From: Diabrotica undecimpunctata
Lineage: Eukaryota; Arthropoda; Insecta; Coleoptera; Chrysomelidae
Reading direction: 5' to 3'
Length of the DNA: 64,000 nt
Assembly: GCF_040954645.1 (NCBI RefSeq)
Contig: NC_092803.1
Coordinates: forward strand, 119,305,461-119,369,460
Positions 1 to 11,003 of this stretch are shown here, piece by piece (position 1 is the stretch's first letter; every line of letters begins with the position of its first letter). The position numbers and the translations under genes were made by a program. A model generated the notes under the pieces. That model was not told the DNA's origin, did no database searches, and was given only the letters and a program-made list of their open reading frames with translations.

Positions 1-1571
1 TATACTTGGTTTATTATTTTTGTTAAATATGTTATTTGAAGAGTAACTGATTTATTTAGATTTACAGGTAAAACTAGGTAAGTGATAGCATTTCCAACTT
101 AAATTTAGGACTATTCAGATAGGTGTCTCAACTTTTGCAAACTAATGATAGAATATCATTTCAGATATATGCATCTTTCACTAGAATACCTAATATCAAA
201 AACAAGCTGACTGCTTAATTCACAATAAAAAACTAAACTTTAAAAACGTTTTTTCTCCATTTCGGTACTCCGACATTTACCTAGTTTTCGCAGTATACTG
301 ACATACTTCTGGAGGCCACCAGAAAGGGAGTAAAAATATGTACTTTCAATCTAGAACCCCGTGGTTTCTCCCTTTTACCTTGTGCATGTATTTTACGATA
401 GACAAATTAATATTGTAAGCATTATATGTATTTTTTAGGTAACAAAATAACGAATATTAATTTTGCTTTAAAAACAGGAATAGAAATGTCGAACCTGCAA
501 TAACCGGAACATACTTAAGAACGTATTTTTTGATCCTAACACAGGAAACAAATGAAACAAAAATTATCTAAAAAAACGCCAATGAATAAAAAACAAATAA
601 ATATTTTTAAGTACAGATTCATTGTATATGTAGGTACCGTTCGCGTCATAAAAAACTGGTACAACTCTTATTACCGAAAATCATGTTTTTCAAGTTGTGT
701 AAGTTGATCTTGTCACATGTGTCATTCTAATTTCTAGGGCACTGTTGCCAGTTCAACGAAAATATTATATGAAATCAGCTAAAAGCAGGGCTGTGTGACA
801 GACCGCCAGTTTTGAGTATTCTAAAAACTAAAACATCGAGCATTCTCGATCAGTCAGTCACATTAAATTTGTTTAAACATGCATCCTAAAAAATTCTCAT
901 ATTAATTTTGTAATTTTTCATTAAATCAATTAAGTACTCATACCTTGATTTGTGTTTTATTATAATTTATGAAAATATTTCAATTCAAATATAGTGATAG
1001 ATAAAATCAATCTAGACATAACTTTAAATTATTATAATAAAACATTACAGTGAGGTATTGGATTGTAACTGTCACTTTATAATCTACGTAGGATAAAGTA
1101 TAATGTTAGTTTTTGTTAATGTTATCGTTCATATAATAAATAATAAATAAATTTTGGTAGTTGGCCTGTGACTAAACTTATTGATACAAAATACAGTTCG
1201 TGTTTGCTAGGTAATTGAAGTAAAAAATTAGATACACTAGATGCGTTCCAATGTTCCCTGTGCCAATAATCTAGGTTTAAAGATCCTTCAAATATTTTGG
1301 ATATTAGCTGAACCCTATCTCTGGTTATAAAATTTATTAAATACGTTTTTTTATTGTTAATGATAAAAATAATACCTATCTAATAATAACTTTATTTTTT
1401 TTAATTAGATTTAGTGCAATTCCGTTATCTGTGATGGCAACAGCGAATTAATTCACGAACAACTGTATCCAGTCTGAACCCAGGTTTACATTGGGAAAAA
1501 AAAGTGTACCAGTTTTATATGACGGGAAGTGTACTTATAACTGCATACAACAAGATACGCGATAATTTCAA
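1..1571. other. AT-rich non-coding stretch
   Basis: I see no convincing coding region, RNA gene or transposon terminus here. The sequence is AT-rich with many short runs of A and T and stops in all frames. A short TCAGTCAGTCAC stretch near 852 resembles an arthropod initiator motif, but no TATA box at a fixed distance and no gene follows it, so I do not call a promoter. Confidence 0.6.
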
Positions 1572-2684
1572 CTAGTGGTTTGTACCATGGCCTTTAGCAT
1601 TAGGTTGATTAAGGGTTATATTTTTGGATAGATTTTGAGATCTTTTTATTCTTTTGTTTTTCAATTCCTCTTTTAAGGGTCTCCCAGATTGAATTCTATG
1701 CGATTCGCAACTTACTGCTTTTGGTCTATTTCTTCTACTAATGGAAGTTGACTGTACAGGTATTTTCCTTTTACTAAGACTTTTTTGTTTTGAGAACAAT
1801 GAACAAAAGTCGAAAACTGCTGAAGGCGTTACTAATAGCTCCATTTTTTCATTGAATATGTTTATTAACATTTTTCCTATATGTTTGCTGGGATTATTCT
1901 CGACCATACTCGTATTTGTGAACGTGTTTGTAATGTTCTCTAATTTCATAATTTATTTATTATAGTTTTCATAGACAGAAGACGGCTAAATTTCCGTAGA
2001 AATCATTTCTTCTTGAAGAAACTGTTATTTTGTCTGTTTCTGTAATGTGCGCAAGGCACTTGAGACTTCATTTGTGAAATTAGTGAACTCGTTCATATTC
2101 TGACAAAATAATTCGTTAATTTCTCTACTCTCACTTATTTTTGCTAAACAAATACGATCTTCTAAAGATCGCATAGGGGAGTTTTTTAAATAGATTTTCT
2201 CATTTAGCTTCACGGCACAAAAATATTTACAGAATGGACCTACTTGGCCTGCAGGACAATCACACATCTTGATGTCGGAGTGCACTAGTGCATCAATAGT
2301 AGCCACAGTATTAAACGATTTGCTACTCTGAAGAACGTTATCTTTAAAAATTCTTATCGACACTCCCACCATATTATTAATTTGTATTCTGCCCACGAGT
2401 GACATACGATGATCTGTAGTATATGCATCATTCGGTTATTCGGTTCCAGAATTGTGTTCTTGTAATAGCGTATATTTCAAAATAATGTCATGTGATCAAA
2501 ACTCTTTCATCAGTTCCTCACAAGCAGTAATATTTTTTTCAAAAACTGCTGCCACATTACCTGACACAGGTGAAAAGAGCATAATTATACACTGACCGGC
2601 AAAAAAAGTGACCATCTTATAAATTTCCGAAAATACAAATTCATTGCAAGTTTTATTCACTGTTTCATATTGTATACTCAACAT
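1572..2684 (-). pseudogene. Remnant of a SWIM zinc-finger protein gene
   Basis: Three consecutive minus-strand reading segments (2684-2496, 2405-2025, 1949-1572) appear to be one broken gene. The middle segment holds a SWIM-like zinc-finger signature, CDCPAGQVGPFCKYFCAV, in which the usual CxH pair reads CKY: the conserved histidine is replaced by tyrosine (codon TAT, one transition from CAT). The last segment is basic (RRNRPK, RPLKEELKNKRIK), like a C-terminal tail. SWIM fingers normally bind DNA or protein and occur in MULE-type transposases and in multi-copy arthropod genes of unknown role. I infer a TE-derived or duplicated gene that has decayed; the exact family is not recognised. A spliced gene cannot be excluded, but the stops between segments and the lost zinc ligand favour a pseudogene. 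Confidence 0.5.
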
Positions 2685-2827
2685 CTTTCATTTTTAAAAC
2701 AAAAAATGATCATTACTGCTTTATTCCTTAGCATAATTTATTTAATTAGAAGACTACAAAAGAAAATAGTGTAATATCAAAACAAACTACAAACGATAAG
2801 AATTACCAGTAAACTTGAACCAATTGT

Positions 2828-3092
2828 CTAATATCGGGTATTATGCCCTAAAACATTAATAACCGCTTGCATACGATTTGGGAGGGAGAAGAACAAATTT
2901 TAAATAAAAACTAGAGGAATACGTTCATATTTTTCACGAAACAGGTTTTGAAGTTCTGCACGACTTTCTGGCTGATCTGGTTGACTTCTAACCCTACACT
3001 GAAGTTCATCCCAAAGATATTCGATGATATTCAGATCAGGGCTGAAGGCTGGCCATTCTAGAATATTAATTCCTACTTCTCCCTAGTAATTT
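2828..3092 (-). pseudogene. Tc1-like transposase, C-terminal part
   Basis: Read on the minus strand, this encodes the C-terminal catalytic part of a Tc1/mariner transposase: VGINILEWPAFSPDL followed by NIIEYLWDELQCRVRSQ, then a tail ending in NRMQAVINVLGHNTRY. The E of IIEYLWD is the third acidic catalytic residue of the DD34E type. A TAA interrupts the frame after IPLVFI, about 26 codons before the natural end, so the copy is dead. The N-terminal part lies at 4650-5170; the two parts are separated by a non-LTR insertion (3093-4644) that breaks the protein between the second D and the final E. Confidence 0.8.
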
Positions 3093-4644
3093 AATTTTAG
3101 TATTTAAGTTAATTCCTCATTGAGTACCGGCATCTTTCCTGATCTTTGGAAGACTAGTTATTTAACACCTATTTTCAAATCTGGTAATAAAAATGATGTT
3201 GAAAATTATCGAGCGGTTTGTAACCAATCTGTATTACCCAAACTTTTGTAGTGTCTTGTAAATAACTTTTTGACATGGAATTGTAAAGATTTAATTGATG
3301 TTGGACAACATGGCTTTCCTAAAGGTAAGTCTACATGCACGAACTTAATATTGTATACGAATTTTATAGCTAATTCAGTGGAACAGAAGGGTCAGGTTGA
3401 CACTATCTACACAGACTTCTCAAAAGCCTTCGATAGAGTTAACCATGATCTGCTTATTGCTAAAATAAATGGCTGTGGATTTGGAGGTAAAATAATTAAG
3501 TGGATAGGTAGTTATATATCTGGTAGATCTCAGTATGTTAAATATGGAAATTGTTTATCTCAACGAGTATCTGTAACCTCAGGAGTTCCTCAGGGGTCTC
3601 ATATTGGACCTCTCTTATTTAATATATTTGTTAATGATCTATCCTCAGTGATTAAAAATAGTAAATTTCTAATGTTTGCTGATGACCTTAAAATATTTCG
3701 AATAGTTAATGACCTAGTTGATGCCTCTTTGTTACAGAATGACATTAAAAGCTTAGCCAGTTGGTGTGAGGTAAACATGCTATACTTAAATATACAAAAA
3801 TGTTTTAAAATTACTTCTGGAAGAACAATAGAGTTTGTAAATTATGATTATTGTATAAATAATGTACCTTTAGAGGCACGTCATAATATTAAAGATTTAG
3901 GTATAAATTTTGATTCTAAACTAACTTTTAAATATCACATTAACGAAACCTCAGCTAAAGCTTTAAAAATGTTAGGATTTATTCTTAGAAACTGTAATCA
4001 GTTTTCAGTACAAACTTTAAAAATGTTATAGTGTAGTTTAGTTCGATCAGTTTTGGAGTATGGTTCTCTCATTTGGTCTCCTTCATATAACAGTGACATC
4101 TACAGTATCGAAAGAGTTTAAAATAAATTCTTGAGGGTATGTGCTTACAAAATTGGTTTTATTAGACATCAATACACATATGATGATATACTGTCAATAC
4201 TAAATATCTCATCACTACATGATAGAAGATGTCAAGCGGATTTATGTTTCCTTTTTAAAATTATAAATGGATATGTTCAAGATTCAGAGTTACTAAGTTT
4301 AATAAATTTTAATGTTAATACTAGAAGAACTCGTAACACTGAGATTTTCAACATTCCATTCCACACTACGAATTATGGCCAAAATGAACCCATTACAAGA
4401 ATTTTACGAACTGCCAATGAGCACAGCAATAGTTTAGAGTTATTTGGAATATCTACAGCAACATTTAAGAAATCATTTGAGAGATTTTGAGTATTATTTA
4501 ATAACTTAAGCTACTACTTTAATTGAATTTTGTTTGATTTTAATTTTGGTTTGTTTTTTTATTAACGCAACCTATATAAGCTTTGTAAAGGTTGACGTCA
4601 TATTTCTGTAAAAATGGTATATCCGTTAATTAAATAAATAAATA
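3093..4644 (+). mobile_element. 5'-truncated non-LTR retrotransposon inserted in Tc1
   Basis: The segment starts abruptly inside a reverse transcriptase (FPDLWKTSYLTPIFKSGN) and ends in a (TAAA)n tail before 4645, the hallmark of a 5'-truncated non-LTR insertion. The flanking Tc1 transposase reads on across the gap if the segment is removed. AATTT occurs at both edges (3088-3092 and 4645-4649) and may be a short target-site duplication, although low complexity makes the exact edge uncertain. The 3' untranslated part is about 150 bases. The clade (Jockey, CR1 or a relative) cannot be fixed by eye. Confidence 0.8.
3120..4490 (+). pseudogene. Non-LTR reverse transcriptase, C-terminal two thirds
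   Basis: The reading runs through RT motifs in order: GQHGFPKGKSTCTNL, DTIYTDFSKAFDRVNHDLL, VTSGVPQGSHIGPLLFNIF and the catalytic FADDLKIF, followed by the thumb and a C-terminal region (RTANEHSNSLELF). The enzyme copies element RNA into DNA at a nicked target. The frame is constant from 3120 to 4490, with in-frame stops only at 3249 (TAG), 4029 (TAG) and 4119 (TAA, a CAA Gln codon with one transition). There are no frameshifts, so decay is modest. No RNase H domain or CCHC knuckle is visible. The endonuclease and any first ORF are absent through 5' truncation. Confidence 0.85.
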
Positions 4645-4649
4645 AATTT

Positions 4650-5170
4650 GTCGCGATTCTTCCAGTATGCGGCCGTACATTATCATGCATAAAGACGAAT
4701 TTGTCTCCAATAAATAAACCAAATGGAACTACTGCTTCTGCCAAAACATCATCTGGCACCGGTGATAATTTAGGGGGCCATTGATGAAAATAAGTTCAGT
4801 TCGAGCTTCAAATGAGATTCCATCCCAAACCATGACACCACCATCACCAAAGTTTCTTCTCTGGAACATACAAGCTTGGGCATATCTTTCATTTCTTCGT
4901 CTCCACACTCTCTCTCCACCATCGCCGGACTTCAAACATAATCGCGATTCATCAGTAAAGAGAATTCGGCTCCAATCCTGTATATCCTAGTATTGATGTT
5001 GTCGAGCAGAAATTAATCGATTCCTACAGTGTCTTGATTGTAATTCCGGAACAATAGCTGGCCTTATTGCCATTAGTCCTCTTTCATTGAGGAGTGTTCT
5101 AACCGTTTTCTCACTTTCATTCACATTTCGAACCTCCTACAGATGGTTTCTTGTAGCGATTGCAGTGAAA
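4650..5170 (-). pseudogene. Tc1-like transposase, N-terminal and central part
   Basis: The minus-strand translation contains RNVNESEKTVRTLLNERGL (helix-turn-helix end), then ILFTDESRLCLKSGDGG with the first catalytic D, VWRRRNERYAQACMFQRRNF, DGGVMVWDGISFEARTELI and FMHDNVRPHTGRIATN with the second catalytic D. These are classical Tc1 motifs. A TAG lies just upstream of the DIQDW segment (about 4987), so the reading is broken. The normally conserved VWGGIS reads VWDGIS. The remainder of the domain is at 2828-3092 beyond the inserted non-LTR element. The true 5' end and TIR of this transposon are not identified. Confidence 0.8.
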
Positions 5171-5299
5171 TAGAGATTTCTTAGACCGAGAATGTAACAA
5201 ACATCGAAGCCACGAGAAGAATTAACAAAATAATGGTAACCATCAAAACACGAAAGCTGCAATGACTGAGGTATGTCACGCATGGTGAGAGATATGACG

Positions 5300-5485
5300 T
5301 ACTTTAATTGATTATATAAGGGAAGATCTAAGGCACGAGAAGTATAGGAAGCAGAAGAATCTCATAGCTGCGTAACTTGAGAGAAGGTTAAGGATACACA
5401 TTGATCGAACAATTCAGCTAAGATCATCCAAGACCAGAATAGCCATAAAGATTGCCAACTTTCATCGGGAAGATGGCACGTAAAG
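5300..5485 (+). pseudogene. 3' tail of an RTE-like non-LTR element
   Basis: Across two frames the sequence resembles the extreme C-terminus of an insect endonuclease/reverse-transcriptase family seen several times in this window: RRIS.LRNLREG.GYT, then KIANFHREDGT and a stop, then an AAGAAGAAG tail. It carries several stops and at least one frameshift. It is only the last ~60 codons, and seems to be a 5'-truncated remnant. Confidence 0.55.
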
Positions 5486-6185
5486 AAGAAGCTTACTTCT
5501 TGATTTTAGGGGCTGATTTAACTGTAACATATCCACAACATTTATTTAAATAAAACATTACTGAATATATAAAAGAAAAAGTGTATGGTAATAATTTACT
5601 TTTTTACGAAAAAAAAAATACGAAAAGCAGACTCTCTCGTGCACGCTACTGCATCACGAAATTTAATTAATAATAAACATCGTTCGCAAATATGCGATTT
5701 AAAAATTCCCACAGTTATTTTAAGCAAAGTTATAAGTTTTATGAGGCAGTAAGCAACGCAAACAAAACCGGCTTTTGCTAATATTTGTCGTAATATAAAC
5801 GTCCGAGGGGCACGCCTTCCTCGTAATTACTGTAAATAAAACCTGAGACGTAATAACTGCCAAATAAATCGTGCTTTCAGGATAAATAAACTTATTTCTA
5901 TTACCATTGCACGTGTCTTTTAAGCTCATTCTCCCTTTACTTTGGTTGGGAAATAGTTTGTTAACCCACAGTTTTACCCGACCACCGTCAATAATAGACT
6001 GGACCATGAAGTTTAATTAGAGGCTCGTTCTCCTAGTTATCGCTACAGACAAATAGAGAATCGAAGACTGTTTGAAGGGGGTTGATGTATGAGCGATGAA
6101 GTGTAAGAGAAATAATGCACAGAATATTGTGGATGTGACTATTGGATTTACGCAGAAATATAAAGCAGATTAATGTAAAAAAAAT
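5486..6185. other. Non-coding stretch, nothing recognised
   Basis: A 95-residue minus-strand reading occurs at 5720-6007, but its sequence (LWVNKLFPNQSKGRMSLKDT) matches no family I know, and neither strand shows TE motifs. No terminal repeats or microsatellites were seen. Confidence 0.45.
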
Positions 6186-6189
6186 GAAT

Positions 6190-6945
6190 GTCTTTTTTCA
6201 GAATTTTTGGACCAAATGACAACAAAATCATATTAGATTGGTATCAAAAAGATATTGAATCCGACAGATTTATTAATTATTATCCTAATCATCCTACAAA
6301 TTAAAAATTTAACAAAATTATATTAATGAAAAATCGATTAACGACAATATGTGATAGGAATTTCCTGGATGTTACTGTAAAGAAATTTTTTGAAATATTT
6401 TTAAACAATGACTACCAAAAAAAAAACTCATTTATACCACTAACTTCTATGATAGAGTTTTAATAAATATTCCACAACCGGTTACACACAAAAAAATACC
6501 TTTCATATAAATTTGACAGACCAAATTTTCCCACTTTTCCAAAACATTTCCGAATATCAAATTACTTGGTTTCTAATTAAATATAATCGACTGCTTAATT
6601 CAAGAATATTCTAAAAAATAAAAGCTAAAGCTCCAAATTCATTATTGAGTAACATAATTTACCGAATATATTGCAGTTAATGTCAAAGTTATTATATTGT
6701 GTCAACACTAAAGTGACTACAATATAAGAATAAACTCTTAGTGTCCCTTAGTGGACCACCACTTAACGACAGGGAATAAATTTGACTTTAATAATATTAA
6801 AATCTTAGAACAAGTTGATAATTATAAAAACTGGCTTTTCCTTGAAATGATACACATTAATAAAACTCCTGAATCTATCAATTATAAAACTGACACCAAC
6901 CATTTGAGGAATATCTACTGCAACATTCTAAGCAACACATGACAT
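6190..6945 (+). pseudogene. Penelope-like element fragment (RT end to GIY-YIG)
   Basis: Translated fragments match the typical end of a Penelope-like retroelement: ILDWYQKDIESDRFINYYP and NHPTN, then LMKNRLTTICDRNFLDV and FFEIFLNNDYQKK (the RT thumb and linker), then NIIYRIYC.CQSYYIVST (degenerate GIY-YIG endonuclease start), and finally FDFNNIKILEQVDNYKNWLF and LEMIHINKTPESINYKTDT (the C-terminal end of the endonuclease). PLEs couple a telomerase-like RT to a GIY-YIG nuclease that nicks the target. Several stops and frame changes show that this copy is inactive. The N-terminal RT core is missing. Confidence 0.7.
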
Positions 6946-7011
6946 GATGGGCAGGGGGCGATTGCGCCGATGATGCCTGCTGTAATGCAGTCTCTATAAA
7001 GAGTCCTTTAA

Positions 7012-7028
7012 CCCTTAACCCGAAACAT
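7012..7028 (+). repeat. piggyBac copy 1 left TIR
   Basis: CCCTTAACCCGAAACAT, preceded by the TTAA duplication at 7008-7011 and followed by the palindrome TGGTCTAACGGACCA. It pairs exactly with the right TIR. Confidence 0.93.
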
Positions 7029-7356
7029 TGGTCTAACGGACCACAGCGAAAGGATAGTCTGCTAATGGGGGCAACAGTGTAGGCCGCATGAACTGTCCTT
7101 TTAAATACCTTCTTAACAATGTAGAATAAGCATAGTTCTGCAGTATCGTAGCGATCGCTTTAGTGTTTATGTCGTAGTAACAGTAGTTTTCAAAACGTGT
7201 AGGTCTAGTAAACCAGGTGTTTCGAATTGCAGTGTTTTTATGATAGGTCTAGGAGGCCACTTGTTACGGATTGTGTACTGATAAACAATAAGGTATTTCA
7301 TATTTTTTGTATAATAAACATAATTACTCTGAAAATTTTTAATTTTGTAGTAATAA

Positions 7357-9214
7357 TGGATAGAGCACCTAGCGGAACTGGCCATAATAAAAAAGTAAAT
7401 CTGGCTGAGCCAGATTTTAAAAAGAATATACAAAGATTACTACTTCCGACGATCAAGTTTTATATTTTATCAGAGCAGAGGAGTGACGAGGGCATGAGAG
7501 ATGTTATAAATGATTCGGATGAAGATCCCGGACTATGTAATTCGGCAAAGTGAACCCTCTAGCAGCGAAGAATCGAATTCAGATCACAAACTTTTGGAAT
7601 TAGATGAACCGTCGAACGATTTACAATCCAGAACCGACTTTTTACAAGTAGAAGGGATGTGAAAATATTCAAAGGAAAAAATGGTTTTCAGTGGCAGGGA
7701 ACGGAGCCTCCGAGAAATACAAGGACACGAACACATAACATTGTCAGAGAATTACGAGCCCTAACAGCGGTAAGCAGGACTCTGAGAAATAGCCCTTCTA
7801 AATTAGATATTTGGAAGTTGTTGATTACTGTAGAAATGTTGGAACAAACTGTAACATGGACAAACCAAAAAATTATTATAATGAGAGAAAAGTTATTTGA
7901 TTCGACCAATACATCAAACTACAGAAGCACAAATATAGTCGAGTTGAATTCTTTGCTTGGGCTTTTTATGCTTCATCTTCAATTATAAAATCTTCTTATG
8001 AAGATATGCTTCAACTGTTTTCTAAAGATGTTTTGGGTCGGCCAATATTCAGAATAACGATGTCTTTGAAAAGATTTGAAATACTTTTGTCGTGTCTTAG
8101 ATTCGACAATAGCATGGATCGCGAAGAGCGGAAGAAAACTGATAAAACAGCGGCTATTTCAAATATTTTTAATAATTTTGTGACTAATTGCCAGAGGTTA
8201 TACACGTTGTCAGATTGTGTAACTGTGGATGAGATGCTACTTCTATTTAGAGGTCACTGTGGTTTTAGAATTTACATGCCCAGTAAACCTGCGAAATACG
8301 GCATAAAAGTAATGTGCATGACAGATGCTAAAAGCTCGTATTTCTATAATGGATATATATACTCAGGGAACGATTCGGATGGTGTTGGACTTTCAGAAGA
8401 AGAACTGAAGCTTTCCAAGCCTGCTCAATGTGTCATTCGACTATCCAAACCAATAGAGGGCTCTAACCAAAATATTACTGTTGACAACTATTTTTCTTCA
8501 ATAGAGTTAGTCACAGAGTTGCAAAAACGCCACCTCACGTATGTGGGTACAGTAAAAAAAAAGAAGCGAGTAAGTTCCTTTGGAATTCCAGGCTAATAAA
8601 AGTAGGGACACTCTATGGTTTCTCCAATGACATAACCTTGATATCATATGTACCGAAAAAAAATAGAGCTGTTCATTTATTATCCTCTATGCATCACAGA
8701 AGAGACAATGAATTAAGAAAACCAGAAATAATTCGATCCTATAACAGTACAAAATCGGGAGTTGATGTTTTAGACATAAAGTGTGCTAATTATAGTGCAA
8801 ACCGCCGGACAAGGCGTTGGCCCTTAGCCGTATTTTATACACTTATAAATATAAGTTCAGCCAACAGTTACATCCTTTATCTTTGTTACAAAGATAATAA
8901 ATTACTTCCACGTTTTAAACTTGTAAAAGATTTGGCCTTTGAACTAATTCAGACTCATCATCAAGGAAAAAACTTAAAAAAAATCTTCCCCGAACCTTAG
9001 AAAGCAGATAGATATTTTTTTGGGAATAAATCCCGAAGTGCCTGTCGAGAATATCGGCGACAATGTTCCAGATGATAAGCTTCCCAAAAGAAAATTGTGT
9101 AGCATTTGTCCATCATCAAAAATGAGGAAGACAAATTATAAATGTATGCGTTGCTCAAATGCTATTTGTTTGGAGTGTAGTAGAAAGGTTTGCGTTACCT
9201 GTCTTCAAAATTAG
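7357..9214 (+). pseudogene. piggyBac-type transposase (frameshifted)
   Basis: Reading starts at MDRAPSGTGHNKK and passes an acidic N-terminus (SEPSSSEESNSDHKLLELDE), a DDE_Tnp_1_7-type core and a cysteine-rich C-terminus. The three catalytic aspartates of piggyBac are recognisable: CVTVDEMLLLFRGHC, NITVDNYFSS and SGVDVLDIKC. The last part, CSICPSSKMRKTNYKCMRC plus CLECSRKVCVTC, is the RING/PHD-like zinc finger that binds subterminal DNA. The frame changes near 7530, 7650, 7965, 8555 and about 9000, so no continuous protein is made. Total coding length is about 600 codons, normal for the family. It cuts and pastes the element at TTAA; here it is inactive. Confidence 0.9.
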
Positions 9215-9459
9215 TAGGTAGCTGTAGTATATTTTTTGTTTTATCTAGAAATATATATGTTTGTTTACTTAGTTACTCCTAATAATATTGTTTTATGTAA
9301 GTATTATGTTTAAATAAGTTTTTTTTGCTCGTTTATACCTAATAAACCCTTTAATATTTTGCTTTTCTCTTCAAATGCTACATTTGTTTTTGATTTATTT
9401 CAATTTTTACCTATACTGGTCCAATAGACCATATGTTTCGAATTAGCAATAAAAGTACT

Positions 9460-9476
9460 ATGTTTCGGGTTAAGGG
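9460..9476 (-). repeat. piggyBac copy 1 right TIR
   Basis: ATGTTTCGGGTTAAGGG, the exact complement of the left TIR, followed by TTAA at 9477-9480. A related palindrome, TGGTCCAATAGACCA, lies 27 bases inside. Confidence 0.93.
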
Positions 9477-9480
9477 TTAA

Positions 9481-10686
9481 GCTATGGGCACGATTGCGCT
9501 GGTGGCAGATTTAATCCTCGGGTATGGAATGATTGCACGATAATTATTAGACACCGGAATATTTGCTCTTTTAGGAAAATTTGTAAATTGTCTAAAATGT
9601 TTATTAGTCATTAGTAAGTTTTTAAATTTAGTCATCTGCAATATAGAGAAACTTACAAGTGAACGAGACAATACACTTGAGCTTTTCAAAACTTTAGTTT
9701 CGAAATTCCGGATTCGTAAATAAGGTTGTCAAGCGAACGTGCACTAATAAAAAGTGTCAATCTAAGCTGTACACAGATGAAGCTATAACTGTTGTTTTGG
9801 GTAACAAATAATTCTTAAAAATATTGTATGCGATTTGTTTTTTTCTAACTTTGCTGCACCCTACTAAGGTGACCAATAGTCATAACTACGTATATACGAT
9901 TGCGTTCCATCTTATATACATATTTTATTATATTTTTTTCCTTTGTTGCGAACTATGCCAGTAATAATATTTCATTGAGTTTAATACATTTATTTAAACA
10001 TACTTTTTAACAAAGTCTCCAAGAATCCATGTTCTCCTAACAAACGTTGACAAGTAGTGACAACTGACAAAGAGTCTCCATACATTGTGCCTAGAGCCCC
10101 GTGACCGTAATTATAACCTACTGATATAACAATGCCGATACCTACTAACTTTATTTTGTTATTAAGTCGCATTAACTTTTTCTTATATATTATTAGAATT
10201 GCAAATTATGACCCTTATGATGTTTTTTAACACATCCTGATCGAGTGTCCCAGGTACGCAAACCACAGAATGTAACATAAACTTAAGTCAAATATCAAAA
10301 ATGTTTTAAACTCGCCCGATCAAGTCTTTAACCTAATTGGTTTCTTGAAAGACATTCAGTTGTTCAACAGAATATGACTCATTGTTTTCCATGTACTTTA
10401 CCTTTAACTTATAACTTAGTGATATTGATTAACTGTAGCAATTAGTAACATGTGCTTTTTGTAATTATTGTACACATTATTATTTGTGTTAATGGTCATT
10501 GCACCCGAGACACATTAATTAAAAAAAAAAACTTTAATTTGCTTTAGACTTAATTTTACAAAACAAATAAATTTTTCTTAATTAATTTTTAATCTCAGGG
10601 CTATTTTTTATCGTTAATTTTTCTACGTGGCTTCAAAGTAATGTCTATAGTGCTAGTCAAACGTCCGTTCCCCCCCTCGTGTCTTT
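9481..10686. other. Mostly non-coding flank between transposons
   Basis: No TE motifs are seen in most of this stretch. It contains the short minus-strand reading at 9990-10172 listed separately, and an A-rich run near 10521. The 5' part of the mariner-like transposase, expected just before 10687, is not recognisable, suggesting truncation or heavy decay. Confidence 0.5.
9990..10172 (-). CDS. Short unidentified reading, possible exon
   Basis: A 60-codon minus-strand reading ends in GHGALGTMYGDSLSVVTTCQ and then RLLGEHGFLETLLKSMFK. It has a balanced composition unlike the surrounding AT-rich noise, and AATAAA overlaps its end on the minus strand (TTTAAATAAATG). A potential splice acceptor, GTTATATCAG, precedes the GYNYGHG part. 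It could be a last exon of a host gene or a fragment of an unrecognised TE protein. I do not recognise the family and the call is weak. Confidence 0.25.
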   Translation of the reverse strand: MRLNNKIKLVGIGIVISVGYNYGHGALGTMYGDSLSVVTTCQRLLGEHGFLETLLKSMFK

Positions 10687-10876
10687 TGAACGTTGGCCCT
10701 GTTTTTCTCAATACTAGCTTAAACGGTGAAGTGTATCTGAAGATGTTACAAAATGTAATTGAACCGTTAATACTTGAAATTCTGGAGGATATTCCAGATA
10801 AATTCGGCAACTTGGAAATAACGTTTCAAAAAAATGGTGCTCCTGCACACCATTATGGTGCAGTAAGACGTTACCT
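10687..10876 (+). pseudogene. Mariner-like transposase, first part
   Basis: The translation GPVFLNTSLNGEVYLKML followed by FQKNGAPAHHYGAVRRYL is the middle of a Tc1/mariner (IS630-related) transposase of the type ending in WPPRSPDL..LDFFLWG. In the usual QQDGAPAH motif the catalytic D reads N (KNGAPAH), so an active-site residue is already lost. The protein is cut at AVRRYL by the R1-like insertion and resumes at 16788. The N-terminal half is not visible. Confidence 0.75.
10862..10876. repeat. Target-site duplication of R1-like element (3' side)
   Basis: AGTAAGACGTTACCT here is identical to 16788-16802. The two copies bracket the R1-like element exactly; on this side the element's oligo(A) tail (seen as T's, 10877-10884) abuts the duplication. 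Confidence 0.9.
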
Positions 10877-11003
10877 TTTTTTTTGGAATGAGGTGGAAAG
10901 GTTCAAAACCGACTAGGGAAGGTGTCCCTAGTACTGTTGGATTCGATCCAGAGAGGAAAACATGCTAGGGCATACAGTCCAGAGTATGGATTATATGTAC
11001 CGC

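Larger units (their letters stand above)
7012..9476 (+). mobile_element. piggyBac-family DNA transposon, copy 1 (2465 bp)
   Basis: The element has perfect 17-bp terminal inverted repeats, CCCTTAACCCGAAACAT at 7012-7028 and its complement at 9460-9476. It is flanked on both sides by the TTAA target duplication expected for piggyBac (7008-7011 and 9477-9480). Just inside each end lies a small palindrome of the form TGGTC-5 nt-GACCA (7029-7043 and 9418-9432), a likely subterminal transposase-binding feature. One piggyBac transposase gene fills the interior. The ends are intact while the transposase is broken, so the copy could move only if another copy supplied the enzyme. Confidence 0.93.
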
